A stretch of DNA of 32,215 bases from an uncultured Prevotellaceae bacterium (GCA_946410125.1 CAMJZF010000021.1:1-32215); one strand, 5' to 3'; counted from the stretch's first letter, positions 9,231 through 17,617 are shown. A program made the numbers and translations. Notes: generated by a model from the letters alone, not told the origin.

Positions 9231-9968
9231 TTACCAGTTTGAGCCAAGCTCACGAAGCGTGTTCTGGGCGTCAACATCACCTTGCTGTGCAGCTCGGCGC
9301 AACCATGAGATAGCTTCGGTCTGGTTCTTGGAAACTCCCTCCCCTTCAAGGTAAGATACCCCAAGGTTGAACTGTGCTTCAGCATCGCCCTGTTCGGCAG
9401 CCTTGCGGTACCACTCTACAGCCTTCTTGCTGTTTTTCTTGGTGCCCTTGCCTTCGTCATAGCACATGCCGAGGCAACGCTGAGCCGGTGCGAAGTCTTG
9501 TTTTGCTGCTTTCTCAAACCATTTGAAAGCTTTCTTGTAGTCGAGCTTCACACCCTTGCCAAAGAAATAGTAGTTTCCAATGCTGCACTGTGCGAATTTG
9601 TCGCCTTCCTGAGCCGATTTTTCAAACCAGTAAGCTGCCTGCACATCATCTTGTGGGGTTCCCACCCCTTCTTCATAACACACGCCGAGGTTATACATGC
9701 CCATAGCATCGCCCTGTTCGGCAGCCTTTCGATACCAGTAGGCAGCCTGGTTGTGATCCATGGGAGCACCCTCGCCAGTCTTGTAGCAATAGCCCATTAC
9801 GAGCTGTGCCTGAGCGTTACCCATCACGGCATCGGGATAGTATTGCCTTGCCTCTCCAGTGAGTCCGTTAGGTATTACCACGGTCTGCGCCATAGCTGTT
9901 GTTGCCATAGAGAGCAACAGTGCCATAACAATTATAACATGATTAATTGTGATTCGTTTCATAGTCAT
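9231..9968 (-). CDS. Secreted Sel1-repeat (TPR-like) protein
   Basis: A 245-residue exported protein. Residues 1-28 are a signal peptide ending AMAQ. From about residue 45 to the C terminus there are five 36-residue Sel1 repeats with the pattern A-x-W-Y/F-x-KAAEQGD-x-x-A-Q-x-x-LG-x-x-Y-x-x-G-x-GV. Sel1 repeats fold as alpha-alpha superhelices and act as protein-binding scaffolds. No enzyme domain is present. Two starts six bases apart (MTMKR) are both possible. A promoter on the minus strand at 10028-10058 gives a leader of about 50 nt. Its binding partner is unknown. Confidence 0.9.
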   Translation of the reverse strand: MTMKRITINHVIIVMALLLSMATTAMAQTVVIPNGLTGEARQYYPDAVMGNAQAQLVMGYCYKTGEGAPMDHNQAAYWYRKAAEQGDAMGMYNLGVCYEEGVGTPQDDVQAAYWFEKSAQEGDKFAQCSIGNYYFFGKGVKLDYKKAFKWFEKAAKQDFAPAQRCLGMCYDEGKGTKKNSKKAVEWYRKAAEQGDAEAQFNLGVSYLEGEGVSKNQTEAISWLRRAAQQGDVDAQNTLRELGSNW

Positions 9969-10027
9969 TAATGATTATATGCCCCAAGTGGGACAGAGGT
10001 TAAACAATATTCATAATGTATCGAGGG

Positions 10028-10058
10028 CAAAGGTAAAAATATTTTTTTGAATCTGCAA
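10028..10058 (-). promoter_or_regulatory. Promoter of the Sel1-repeat gene
   Basis: On the minus strand, TTG (10058-10056) and TACCTTTG (10035-10028) are separated by 20 bp, a close match to the Bacteroidetes promoter. Confidence 0.65.
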
Positions 10059-10128
10059 TATATCATTAGCAACCCGAGGGTCGCTGCGGGTGTTATTTGG
10101 TTAATTTATAGTTAAAAGTGGCACATTA

Positions 10129-10161
10129 TTTGCTATAGTGTTTTAAACTTCGATACATTTG
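10129..10161 (+). promoter_or_regulatory. Upstream promoter of the GYF-like/DUF4359 gene
   Basis: TTTG at 10129-10132 and TACATTTG at 10154-10161 are separated by 21 bp. A second -7-like element lies closer to the gene at 10194-10201. Confidence 0.55.
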
Positions 10162-10193
10162 TGGCATCTAATGTGCGAAAATAAATTCTGTAA

Positions 10194-10201
10194 TATTTTT
10201 G
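10194..10201 (+). promoter_or_regulatory. Second -7-like element of the GYF-like/DUF4359 gene
   Basis: TATTTTTG matches TAnnTTTG exactly, 26 bp before the start codon. No well-placed TTG lies upstream, so it may be a secondary promoter or chance in AT-rich DNA. Confidence 0.4.
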
Positions 10202-10227
10202 TTTAACTTTAAAATGTTTTAGGTACT

Positions 10228-11154
10228 ATGGAATTTTTTGTAATCATGAATGACCAGCAACAGGGTCCGTTCAGCATTGAGCAACTTGCCAACATGAGCA
10301 TCATGCCCGACACACCAGTGTGGCGCGAAGGCATGGCCGACTGGACTACTGCCGAGAACGTAGCTGAACTTCAGCACCTTGTTGCCTATGCTCCTCGGGT
10401 TGATGGTGCGCAACCACCAGTCCCCGATGCTACAGCTTCACCAGCTCAGCCTCCCCAGTGGGCTCCCCGCCCCGCTATGAACGATATGTCACACACCACT
10501 CCATTTCCCACCCACGACCAACCCACTCCCAAGCCTCGCAAGAGCCACACCGCGCTGTGGGTGACATTGCTGATAGTTGGCATCCTTGCCATCATTCTTG
10601 CCATCACCAATCCCAGCCGTGACGACCACTGCCGCGCCATCACCAAAGAGTCTCGCACGTGGGTTAGCGAGACCGTTGAGGACCTTGGCGGCACCGGCAT
10701 CATAGGCGGTATTGTAAAGGCGGGGTCGACGCGCCTCATCCGCGGCCTTGTGGACAAGATTGTAGATGTTGACAACTATGTATTGTTCTCGATGGGCTAT
10801 ATAGACAATGGTGCCGAGAAGTCGAGAGTGTCGTTTGGCATCATGGGTCATGTTTTCACCTTTGACAAGAACCTCATAGACGAGAAACTAAAAGAAGCCT
10901 TTGGCAATAGCGTGAGCGACATCGTTGGCTTTGGCAACATTTTCTCGAGCGATGAAGAGATAGAAGAGGACAATACCGAGGTTGCTCCTATTCCCGAGGA
11001 GAACAAAGAAGAAGAAGTGACGCCCGAAGACCGTGCCGAGTCGACCTTTGACATGCCCGACGAAGTAGACACGCTTATCAAGAACGGAGCAAAGATGGCT
11101 GCCAAAGAAGGTGCTAAGGCACTTGAGAAAGCCATCAACGACATTTTCAAATAA
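10228..11154 (+). CDS. GYF-like (DUF4339) and DUF4359 single-pass membrane protein
   Basis: A 308-residue protein. Residues 1-52 form a GYF_2/DUF4339 module (FFVIMNDQQQGPFSIEQL, VWREGMADWT), a small protein-interaction fold. Residues 55-105 are a Pro-rich linker. Residues 107-127 are one membrane segment (ALWVTLLIVGILAIILAI). About 130-225 resemble DUF4359, with the VDNYVLFSMGYI and SFGIMGHVFTF patterns. The tail from about 245 is strongly acidic, then helical. The DUF4339 fold needs residues 2-6, which supports the ATG at 10228. Topology is probably N-in with the DUF4359 part outside. The function is unknown. A strong bidirectional terminator follows. Confidence 0.85.
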   Translation: MEFFVIMNDQQQGPFSIEQLANMSIMPDTPVWREGMADWTTAENVAELQHLVAYAPRVDGAQPPVPDATASPAQPPQWAPRPAMNDMSHTTPFPTHDQPTPKPRKSHTALWVTLLIVGILAIILAITNPSRDDHCRAITKESRTWVSETVEDLGGTGIIGGIVKAGSTRLIRGLVDKIVDVDNYVLFSMGYIDNGAEKSRVSFGIMGHVFTFDKNLIDEKLKEAFGNSVSDIVGFGNIFSSDEEIEEDNTEVAPIPEENKEEEVTPEDRAESTFDMPDEVDTLIKNGAKMAAKEGAKALEKAINDIFK

Positions 11155-11176
11155 GAAATCGAAAAGATTTAAATAA

Positions 11177-11215
11177 GGAGGGTGTGCCAGAATTTTGACA
11201 CACCCTCCATTTTTT
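11177..11215. terminator. Bidirectional terminator after the GYF-like/DUF4359 gene
   Basis: GGAGGGTGTG (11177-11186) and CACACCCTCC (11199-11208) form a perfect 10-bp stem, followed by ATTTTTT. It lies between convergent genes. Confidence 0.85.
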
Positions 11216-11657
11216 ACAGTTCGTCGTGAGCAAAGACTATCATCAGCTTTGATTTATACCTTCTCCACTCGAGGTTGAAGATGCTGCTGCCATATTTAGC
11301 ACCCTTAGGGTCGACCTCGCCATAGAAACGCATTAGAATGAAATGCGCCAGCAAAGCCACCACTGTGTCGTGCAGAGCGGTGTCAAACCCCAGTGGCTGC
11401 TCATTCTTAAAAGCAAACTTCATGATGATGTTGCGCGAATCGATGTTAGGATTGTAGTTGTCAAAATCCAAGTAGCCGAGGACGCGGTCACGCAAGTCGG
11501 CATATCCTTCCTTGAGTTTGATTAACAGCATGTTGCGGTTATCGTTAGTGAGAATGCGCTCGTTTTCATTGTAAGCGCAATGCCATGCACTCTGCGCATA
11601 GACATAGTTGAGAATTTCATCAAAATCGATAGTGATTGTTACAAAGTGTTTGTCCAT
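11214..11657 (-). CDS. Hypothetical protein, 147 residues
   Basis: I do not recognise the family. The 147-residue protein has no signal peptide or membrane segment and looks like a mixed alpha/beta cytoplasmic protein. It begins with a beta-like MDKHFVTITIDFDEIL, has a charged middle rich in Asn and Asp, then a hydrophobic helix around TALHDTVVALLAHFILMRFYGEV. It ends with a basic stretch (WRRYKSKLMIVFAHDEL). The coding pattern is normal and it has its own start after a nonamer repeat array. The upstream same-strand gene (11721-12170) is also unrecognised, and the two probably form a small operon. A remnant of an integrated element is possible but not shown. Confidence 0.7.
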   Translation of the reverse strand: MDKHFVTITIDFDEILNYVYAQSAWHCAYNENERILTNDNRNMLLIKLKEGYADLRDRVLGYLDFDNYNPNIDSRNIIMKFAFKNEQPLGFDTALHDTVVALLAHFILMRFYGEVDPKGAKYGSSIFNLEWRRYKSKLMIVFAHDEL

Positions 11658-11662
11658 GAGAT

Positions 11663-11716
11663 AAAGGGGTTAAAGGAATAAAAGGAATAAAAGGAATAAA
11701 AGGTGTTAAAGGGGTG
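11663..11716 (+). repeat. Nonamer tandem repeat between two hypothetical genes
   Basis: Six consecutive 9-bp units start with AAAGG: AAAGGGGTT, three copies of AAAGGAATA, AAAGGTGTT and AAAGGGGTG. The array fills almost the whole spacer between the two minus-strand genes. Confidence 0.85.
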
Positions 11717-11720
11717 GGGG

Positions 11721-12170
11721 TTATGCCGCTCTGCCATAGGGTGCACGGCAGTTCATACGAGAAAGAGTGTGCTTGATGATTACCCACGCATGCTGCTCGG
11801 CGAGGAAGAAACGCGAAGCCCTGCACTGCTCAAGCACGATGGTGAGAGCCTGAGCTATCGACATCCTGTCCTGCTCCATGATGTATCGCACCTTGCGTAT
11901 CATGTCGAGCCACATGTCGCGCGTGGCAGTACTCTTAAAGGCGATAGAGTCAGCACGTTCAAGTAGTTTAGGCACAACGACATAAGCCCTGTCAAATCCC
12001 ACATGATAAGGCGGTGTGCCAGTGGCAAGAGCAATATTCAAAGCCACCTGCCGCAGGTTCTTAACCCGCCGCTTCCTTAGTTTGTCGTAGATTTCACAAT
12101 ATAGCTCGGTGAGCTGACGGTCGCGCATGTCGCGTCGCTGAGCACTCTCGCTCTTGTTTGAATAATTCAT
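11721..12170 (-). CDS. Hypothetical basic helical protein, 149 residues
   Basis: I do not recognise the family with confidence. The 149-residue protein is Arg-rich and predicted mostly helical, with no signal peptide or membrane segment. It has a helix of charged residues at 10-45 (RRDMRDRQLTELYCEIYDKL), a TPPYHVGFDRAYVVVPKLL segment near residue 70, and a Cys-containing C-terminal helix. Such basic helical proteins often bind nucleic acid, but no known motif is visible. A good promoter at 12221-12253 on the minus strand supports a real gene. The downstream gene (11214-11657) is probably in the same operon. Confidence 0.7.
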   Translation of the reverse strand: MNYSNKSESAQRRDMRDRQLTELYCEIYDKLRKRRVKNLRQVALNIALATGTPPYHVGFDRAYVVVPKLLERADSIAFKSTATRDMWLDMIRKVRYIMEQDRMSIAQALTIVLEQCRASRFFLAEQHAWVIIKHTLSRMNCRAPYGRAA

Positions 12171-12220
12171 TTGTTGTGTGTTTTAGTTAAGGTTAATAAT
12201 CGTGTTTTGTTATCACGATG

Positions 12221-12253
12221 CAAAGATAATATAAACAAATGGTAAAATGCAAA
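12221..12253 (-). promoter_or_regulatory. Promoter of the two hypothetical genes
   Basis: On the minus strand, TTTG (12253-12250) and TATCTTTG (12228-12221) are separated by 21 bp, matching the Bacteroidetes promoter. The leader is about 45 nt. Confidence 0.7.
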
Positions 12254-12283
12254 TATTTTAAGGTAATTTTACAACTTATTTCT

Positions 12284-12353
12284 GGATAGGAGTGGATAGG
12301 AGTAACTAAGAGTAACTAAGAGTGACTAAGAGTGACTAAGAATGGATAGGAGT
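12284..12353 (+). repeat. Decamer tandem repeat, seven units
   Basis: Seven consecutive 10-bp units, two of GGATAGGAGT, two of AACTAAGAGT, GACTAAGAGT, GACTAAGAAT and GGATAGGAGT, lie just upstream of the promoter at 12221-12253. An eighth unit starts but decays. Two unit types alternate in blocks, which suggests duplication by slippage. Confidence 0.9.
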
Positions 12354-12375
12354 GACTATGAAAAACTACTGAAAA

Positions 12376-12400
12376 AAGGTGCCCCATGATGAGGCACCTT
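12376..12400 (-). terminator. Terminator of the CoA transferase gene
   Basis: AAGGTGCC (12376-12383) pairs with GGCACCTT (12393-12400). Read on the minus strand the stem is followed by a run of Ts. It lies about 100 bp beyond the stop codon of the CoA transferase. Confidence 0.8.
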
Positions 12401-12503
12401 GAAAACTAAACAATTAGGGTTTAGAAAATAATTGGGAATGTTTTTTAGATGAGTTCTATAAATTCAAGAATCATCTTTTACATACAGAACTCACATTATA
12501 TTA

Positions 12504-13997
12504 TTATTTTACCGAGAAATCGGCCTTGCGCATGTCGCCTTCGCGAGCAAGAGCAACATGGAATGCGAGAGCCATTTCGTTGTTTTGCATCACATGTCCC
12601 ATCTTGCAAGCCTTGAGGTACTCACGCAACAATGGTCGATAAATGGGGTGAGCAGCATTCTCGATAATCTCCTCGGCACACTGCACGGGATCCTTGAAAC
12701 GCAGGTCGGCAACACCCTGGTCGGTAACGATGATGTCGACACTGTGTACTGTGTGGTCGATGTGGGTACACATGGGCACGATAGTCGAGATGCAGTCGTC
12801 CTTCTTGATAGATGGGCACATGAAGATGCTGGTGTAGGCATTGCGAGTGAAGTCGCCGCTGCCGCCAATACCGTTCATGAGTCGAGTACCGCTCACGTGT
12901 GAAGAGTTGATGTTACCGAAGATGTCGGCCTCGATAGCAGTGTTCATAGAGAGAACACCCAGACGGCGGATAACCTCGGGGTTGTTAGAAATTTCGCTTG
13001 GACGCATGAGCACCTTGTCGTGGAGCTTGTCGATATTGTCGAAGAACTCGGCCATGGTGTCGTGTGCCAGAGTGAGCGAGCATGTGCTCACAAACTTGCA
13101 GTGACCATGCAGAAGCAACTTAACAAAGGTGTCTTGCATAACCTCGGTGTAAACCTCGAAAGGTGGAATCTCGTCGCTCTCCTCAAGGCTGTCGAGCACG
13201 GCGTTGGCGATGTTGCCCACGCCACTCTGCAGTGGCAGGAACGACTTGGGAATGCGACCGCACTTCATCTCATTGATGAGGAATTGCACCACGTTGTGAC
13301 CAATCTTGCGAGTGGTGTCGTCAACAGGAGTGAAGGCGCCTGCCTTGCCCAGCTGGAACGAAGTCTTTACCACGCCCACAACCTTCTTGGGGTCGACGTG
13401 AGCAGTGGGTGAGCCAGCGCGATCGTGAGGTGTATAGATAGGGATCTCGCGACGGTTGGGTGGGTCGAGAGGAATATAGATGTCGTGCAGGCCGCGAATG
13501 CTCTCGGGCAGCTGGTCGTTGAGCTCGATAATAACCTTGTCGGCACACTTGAGCCATGTGGGAGTGCATCCTACCGAAGTGCCGAGAACAATCTCGCCGT
13601 CGTCGGTAATGCTCTGAGCCTCAACGATAGCGACGTCCATCTTGCCGTAGTAGTTGTAACGGAACTCCTGAGAGAGCTCGCTCAGGTGGCGATCGTTATA
13701 GTGGATTATGTTACTGTTGATAGCCTTGCGCAGGTCGGGGTGTGACTGGTAAGGAGTGCGATAGTTGATAGCCTCGGCGCGAGTGAGTTCACCGTCGATG
13801 AAATCGTTGGTTGACGCACCGCTAAAGATGTTGATTTTAAACTCACGCCCAGCCTCATGCTCACGACGAGCCTTGGCGGCGATGAAAGGAGCAACTGCCT
13901 TAGGGCATCCTGGAGCGGTAAATCCAGATACGCCCACGTTGTCACCAGTCTTGACAAATTCGGCAGCCTCTTCGGCTGTGATAATAGGATAAATCAT
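12504..13997 (-). CDS. Acetyl-CoA hydrolase/succinate CoA-transferase family protein
   Basis: A cytoplasmic enzyme that moves coenzyme A between short acids such as succinate, acetate or propionate. The 497-residue protein matches the family in length. The catalytic glutamate is in EVYTEVMQD (Glu285), preceded by the conserved LQSGVGNIANAV segment near 256-268. A glycine motif (GIGGSGDF, about 376-383) shapes the CoA site in the C-terminal half. In gut Bacteroidales this type joins the succinate-propionate or acetate fermentation branches; which acids it prefers is not readable here. It is a single gene with its own promoter (14054-14083) and terminator (12376-12400). Confidence 0.9.
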   Translation of the reverse strand: MIYPIITAEEAAEFVKTGDNVGVSGFTAPGCPKAVAPFIAAKARREHEAGREFKINIFSGASTNDFIDGELTRAEAINYRTPYQSHPDLRKAINSNIIHYNDRHLSELSQEFRYNYYGKMDVAIVEAQSITDDGEIVLGTSVGCTPTWLKCADKVIIELNDQLPESIRGLHDIYIPLDPPNRREIPIYTPHDRAGSPTAHVDPKKVVGVVKTSFQLGKAGAFTPVDDTTRKIGHNVVQFLINEMKCGRIPKSFLPLQSGVGNIANAVLDSLEESDEIPPFEVYTEVMQDTFVKLLLHGHCKFVSTCSLTLAHDTMAEFFDNIDKLHDKVLMRPSEISNNPEVIRRLGVLSMNTAIEADIFGNINSSHVSGTRLMNGIGGSGDFTRNAYTSIFMCPSIKKDDCISTIVPMCTHIDHTVHSVDIIVTDQGVADLRFKDPVQCAEEIIENAAHPIYRPLLREYLKACKMGHVMQNNEMALAFHVALAREGDMRKADFSVK

Positions 13998-14053
13998 TGT
14001 TAATCGATTATATTATAAGTTATATAGTTTGGTCGATGTTTCAAAAAAACATG

Positions 14054-14083
14054 CAAAGGTACACATTATTTTTAAAAAGACAA
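14054..14083 (-). promoter_or_regulatory. Promoter of the CoA transferase gene
   Basis: On the minus strand, TTG (14083-14081) and TACCTTTG (14061-14054) are separated by 19 bp, a strong Bacteroidetes match. The leader is about 50 nt. Confidence 0.7.
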
Positions 14084-14147
14084 GGCTAAAGAGTAAATGA
14101 TAACACGAGTTGTGAAAAAAGACCTACTTTGTGAGTGTCGCGCTCAT

Positions 14148-14174
14148 GATTAGCGTAATATCGATTAGCGTAAT
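14148..14174 (+). repeat. Direct repeat in the CoA transferase/YfhO divergent region
   Basis: GATTAGCGTAAT occurs twice, at 14148-14159 and 14163-14174, a 15-bp period. It lies between the two outward promoters and could be a regulator site. Confidence 0.7.
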
Positions 14175-14186
14175 TTTTGGACGTAA

Positions 14187-14219
14187 TTGCAACAAGTTGA
14201 TTATTTTTTTGTACTTTTA
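14187..14219 (+). promoter_or_regulatory. Possible promoter of the YfhO-like gene
   Basis: TTG at 14187-14189 and TACTTTTA at 14212-14219 are separated by 22 bp. The -7 element differs from consensus at its last base and the spacing is at the upper edge, so this is a weak call. Confidence 0.4.
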
Positions 14220-14250
14220 CGGGCTGAAAACAAAAAGACTTGAAATATAA

Positions 14251-16776
14251 ATGGAAACTACTTTTCTTAACAAGCGATTAATCGGCACCATGACGGTGCG
14301 CAGTGTATTGACTTTTGTGCTATCAATACTGGCCTTTGCTGCTATTTCATGGATATATTTCTATCCCAACGACGTTAACGGCGACGTGCTCCAGCAAAAT
14401 GACGTAATGCAAGGAGCGGCCAACGGTCAAGAGGCAAAAGTCTATAACGAGACCCATAATGGTGAGCCCACATGGTGGACCAACAGCCTCTTTGGCGGCA
14501 TGCCGACGTTCCAGATAGCCCCCTACTACAAGAGCAACTCAATCGTCAACACCATAGGCAAGGTGCTTACCCTTGGTTTCCCGTCGCCAGTGAGCTGGAT
14601 ATTCCTGCTCATGCTGGGTTTCTTTATCCTGATGCTGTCGTTTGACATGAAATGGTACCTTGCAGTGCTTGGCGCCATTGGATATGCGTTCTCGTCTTAT
14701 TTCTTCATTATCATTGACGCGGGTCATATATGGAAGCTACTGGTGCTGTGCTACATTCCCCCCACAATAGCAGGTATAGTGTGGGCCTATCGCGGCAAAT
14801 ATCTGCTTGGAGCTACCGTAGCCGCTGTCTTTGCCACGTTGCAGCTCATCAGCAACCATGTGCAGATGACTTACTACTCGCTGTTTATCATTGTGCCACT
14901 TGTTATAGCATTCTTAGTGATAGCCATCAAGGAGAAGAAAATTGGCCGGTGGGTTATTGCCACCTGCTCGCTTGCTGTTGCTGCCCTTCTCGCCCTTGGT
15001 GCCAACGCGTCGAACCTGTATCTCTCATATAAATACTCGCAAGAGACCATGCGCGGCGGTCACAGCGAGCTCACTCCCCTTCCCGCCAAGGACGGCAACT
15101 CACAAGTGAGCAACGAGCCCACCAACGGAGGTCTGAGCAAGGAATACATCACCCAGTGGAGCTACGGCATTGACGAGACCTGGACGCTGATGGTACCTAA
15201 CGTGAAAGGTGGCACCAGCATGAAATCGCTCGCCGAAGTTGACAACGCCGAAGACATGTCGAGCGAAAGCGAACTTGGCTTGCAAGGGATGCAAGCCTTC
15301 TCACAATACTTTGGTGACCAGCCGTTTACCAGCGGTCCCGTATATGTGGGTGCCTTGATCTTCGTGTTGTTTATCATAGGTCTGTTTGTCGTCAAAGGTC
15401 CTGTAAAATGGGCATTACTCATAGCTACCCTACTCTCAATCCTGCTCTCTTGGGGGCACAACTTCATGGGCCTTACCGACTGGTTTATCGACAACTTCCC
15501 GATGTACAACAAGTTCCGCACCGTGTCGAGCATCCTTGTCATAGCCGAGTTTACCATGCCCCTGCTGGCTGTGCTTGCACTAAGAGAAATGTTCAGGCAA
15601 GAGGACTATTTCAAGAAAAACGGCAAGCTGACCTATATCGTGTTTGGCTGCTGTGCTGTGCTTTGCGTGCTGTTTGCCATCATGCCAGAGATGTTTGGCG
15701 GTACGCCCAGCGACGAAGAGGCAGCCCGACTGAATCAAGCCCTTGGTGGGCAAGCCACTCTCGACCAGCTTCCAGGCGTTACGGCTGCCGTTGAAGCCAT
15801 TCGTCACAGCCTCGTTAGCAGCGACGCATGGCGCAGCCTTGTGATAATCGCTCTTGGATTTATCACCCTTCTCGCCTATAAGTTCAAGAAACTCAATGCC
15901 ATGGCAACGAGCCTTATAGTAGCAGCCATCGTTCTGGTCGACATGTTCATGGTTAACAAGCGCTACCTTAACGAGGAGCGTTTCGTGAGCCGCGACGATC
16001 TTCCCGAGACCACATTTGAAAAGACCGCTGCCGACGCCCAAATCCTCGCCGACACCACTCAGAACTACCGAGTGCTTGACCTGCAAGGGTTCACTCAACC
16101 ACGATCGAGCTACTTCCACAAGACCATTGGCGGCTACCACGCTGCCAAGCTCACCCGCTATAACGACCTTATAGAGCGTCAGATCACCAAGAACAACATG
16201 AACATCGTGAACATGCTCAACGGCAAGTGGGTGATTGTGAGCGACGAACAGGCCCAGCAAAATCCCGGAGCCCTGGGCAACGCTTGGTTTGTCGACAGCC
16301 TGACCTACGTCAACACTGCAGATGAAGAGATGAAGTTCCTCGACAAATTCAATCCCGCCACCTTGGCTGTTGCCGATGCCAAATTTAAGGACGTGCTAAA
16401 AACGGCAAAACCCAAGCAGCCCGGCGACACCATCTTTGAGACCACCTACGCTCCCAACAAGCTCACCTACCATGCTCACAGCGAGCAAGGGGGTCTGGCA
16501 GTGTTCAGCGAGATTTACTTCCCCTGGGGCTGGACAGCTACCATCGACGGCAAGGAGGCCAAGATTGGCCGTGTGAACTATGTGCTGCGAGCCATGCAAC
16601 TGCCTGCCGGCGACCATACCATAGTCATGACCTACGACCCTGAAGAGGTGCACAAGACCGAGGGCATAGCCAAGACATCGGTATATGTCATCTTGCTGCT
16701 GATAGTTGGCTCGTTGGGATGGGGAATTTACAAGACTACCCGTCGGAAGGAAGAAACAGAAACACGTGATAAGTAA
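14251..16776 (+). CDS. YfhO-family polytopic membrane protein
   Basis: An 841-residue inner-membrane protein with about a dozen hydrophobic segments spread from residue 15 to 570, a long soluble region (about 580-800) and one last membrane helix (about 806-825). It matches the YfhO family, which resembles GT-C-type glycosyltransferases and is linked in Firmicutes to sugar decoration of lipoteichoic acid. The loop after the first helix (YPNDVNGDVLQQNDVMQG) and the WWTNSLFGGMP segment are typical of Bacteroidetes members. Acidic residues in that loop could be the catalytic site by analogy. The substrate is unknown, though a cell-surface glycan role is plausible. The methyltransferase-like gene follows 21 bp later. 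Confidence 0.88.
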   Translation: METTFLNKRLIGTMTVRSVLTFVLSILAFAAISWIYFYPNDVNGDVLQQNDVMQGAANGQEAKVYNETHNGEPTWWTNSLFGGMPTFQIAPYYKSNSIVNTIGKVLTLGFPSPVSWIFLLMLGFFILMLSFDMKWYLAVLGAIGYAFSSYFFIIIDAGHIWKLLVLCYIPPTIAGIVWAYRGKYLLGATVAAVFATLQLISNHVQMTYYSLFIIVPLVIAFLVIAIKEKKIGRWVIATCSLAVAALLALGANASNLYLSYKYSQETMRGGHSELTPLPAKDGNSQVSNEPTNGGLSKEYITQWSYGIDETWTLMVPNVKGGTSMKSLAEVDNAEDMSSESELGLQGMQAFSQYFGDQPFTSGPVYVGALIFVLFIIGLFVVKGPVKWALLIATLLSILLSWGHNFMGLTDWFIDNFPMYNKFRTVSSILVIAEFTMPLLAVLALREMFRQEDYFKKNGKLTYIVFGCCAVLCVLFAIMPEMFGGTPSDEEAARLNQALGGQATLDQLPGVTAAVEAIRHSLVSSDAWRSLVIIALGFITLLAYKFKKLNAMATSLIVAAIVLVDMFMVNKRYLNEERFVSRDDLPETTFEKTAADAQILADTTQNYRVLDLQGFTQPRSSYFHKTIGGYHAAKLTRYNDLIERQITKNNMNIVNMLNGKWVIVSDEQAQQNPGALGNAWFVDSLTYVNTADEEMKFLDKFNPATLAVADAKFKDVLKTAKPKQPGDTIFETTYAPNKLTYHAHSEQGGLAVFSEIYFPWGWTATIDGKEAKIGRVNYVLRAMQLPAGDHTIVMTYDPEEVHKTEGIAKTSVYVILLLIVGSLGWGIYKTTRRKEETETRDK

Positions 16777-16797
16777 AAAGTTGAATTTACAATAAAC

Positions 16798-17517
16798 TTG
16801 GGGCGCATCAGGAGATATCGCACGGCGTTGAGCCGTCATCACCGAAGCAAAGGGCACGGCATCCACTCGCCCTTTGCCTTTGGCTTTGTGCGATTTGTAC
16901 TAAGGGAGAAACTTCCCTATTACTGCTATGATGACATGGGCGACACCCGCCAGGCCGTTGTAGAGTCGCTGCGCGGCATGAAAAGCCACCCTCGCGTGAT
17001 TTCCTTCAAGGGGCTGAAGATGCTGTTTCGCATCACCAACCATTTCAACCCCGAAAACATACTTGAAATGGGCTCATGCTATGGATTGACCTCGACAAGC
17101 ATGCTCAATGTGTCGTCGGGAAGTGCCTTGTGGCTCTATGACCCCCAGATCAATAGCTACCAGGTCACCGGCAGGGTGCTGCTACCCTATCTTGACAGCA
17201 TAGAATGTTATGACCAGATAGAAGTTGCCATCGATGAATATATCGAGGCATTGCCACCGACACAAATTCCATTCATACTAATCAACACAGTAGAGCAACC
17301 CGATTTTGAGATACTAAAAACCAGACTTGCTTCAATGCTGACCCGAGGAGAATGCGTGATTGTGCTGCGTAACATAAGCCGAAGCGACAGGATGATGGAG
17401 TTGTGGAAGACCCTGAAGGGCTTGATGGCGCACGGACAATCGTTCACCAATGAGAAAACCGCGGTGATAGTGGCAAAACGAAAACTCAATCTTGAGCATT
17501 TCTTCTTGTGGTTTTAA
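16798..17517 (+). CDS. SAM-dependent methyltransferase-like protein
   Basis: A 239-residue cytoplasmic protein with a Rossmann-type SAM site at 88-99 (ILEMGSCYGLTS). The N terminus (RHHRSKGHGIHSPFAF, residues 13-28) is a conserved mark of this Bacteroidetes family, so the protein must start close to here. The only usable codon is TTG at 16798: an in-frame stop lies about 20 bp upstream, and no ATG or GTG lies between. It is 21 bp after the YfhO-like gene and is probably translated from the same message. The C-terminal part lacks clear catalytic residues, so the methyl acceptor is unknown. Confidence 0.8.
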   Translation: MGRIRRYRTALSRHHRSKGHGIHSPFAFGFVRFVLREKLPYYCYDDMGDTRQAVVESLRGMKSHPRVISFKGLKMLFRITNHFNPENILEMGSCYGLTSTSMLNVSSGSALWLYDPQINSYQVTGRVLLPYLDSIECYDQIEVAIDEYIEALPPTQIPFILINTVEQPDFEILKTRLASMLTRGECVIVLRNISRSDRMMELWKTLKGLMAHGQSFTNEKTAVIVAKRKLNLEHFFLWF

Positions 17518-17617
17518 CCCAAATGGGGCATTAGGCGACTGTAGGTAAAAAAATCTGTTCTATCATAAATCCTAATGACCAATATGGTTTTAATCATGTC
17601 AATTTGATTCATGATTA

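Larger units (their letters stand above)
12171..12503. other. Gene-free spacer with promoter, decamer repeats and terminator
   Basis: This 333-bp stretch holds, from left to right, the minus-strand promoter of the 149-residue gene (12221-12253), a decamer tandem array (12284-12353) and a minus-strand terminator for the CoA transferase gene (12376-12400). The remaining 100 bp form the 3' untranslated region of that gene. No coding region is visible. Confidence 0.7.

Noticed and set aside
12447-12492. Two overlapping inverted repeats in the 3' untranslated region of the CoA transferase gene (AGATGA/TCATCT and GAGTTCT/AGAACTC)
   Set aside because: They could form alternative hairpins, but stems are only 6-7 bp with long loops in AT-rich DNA, which chance explains.
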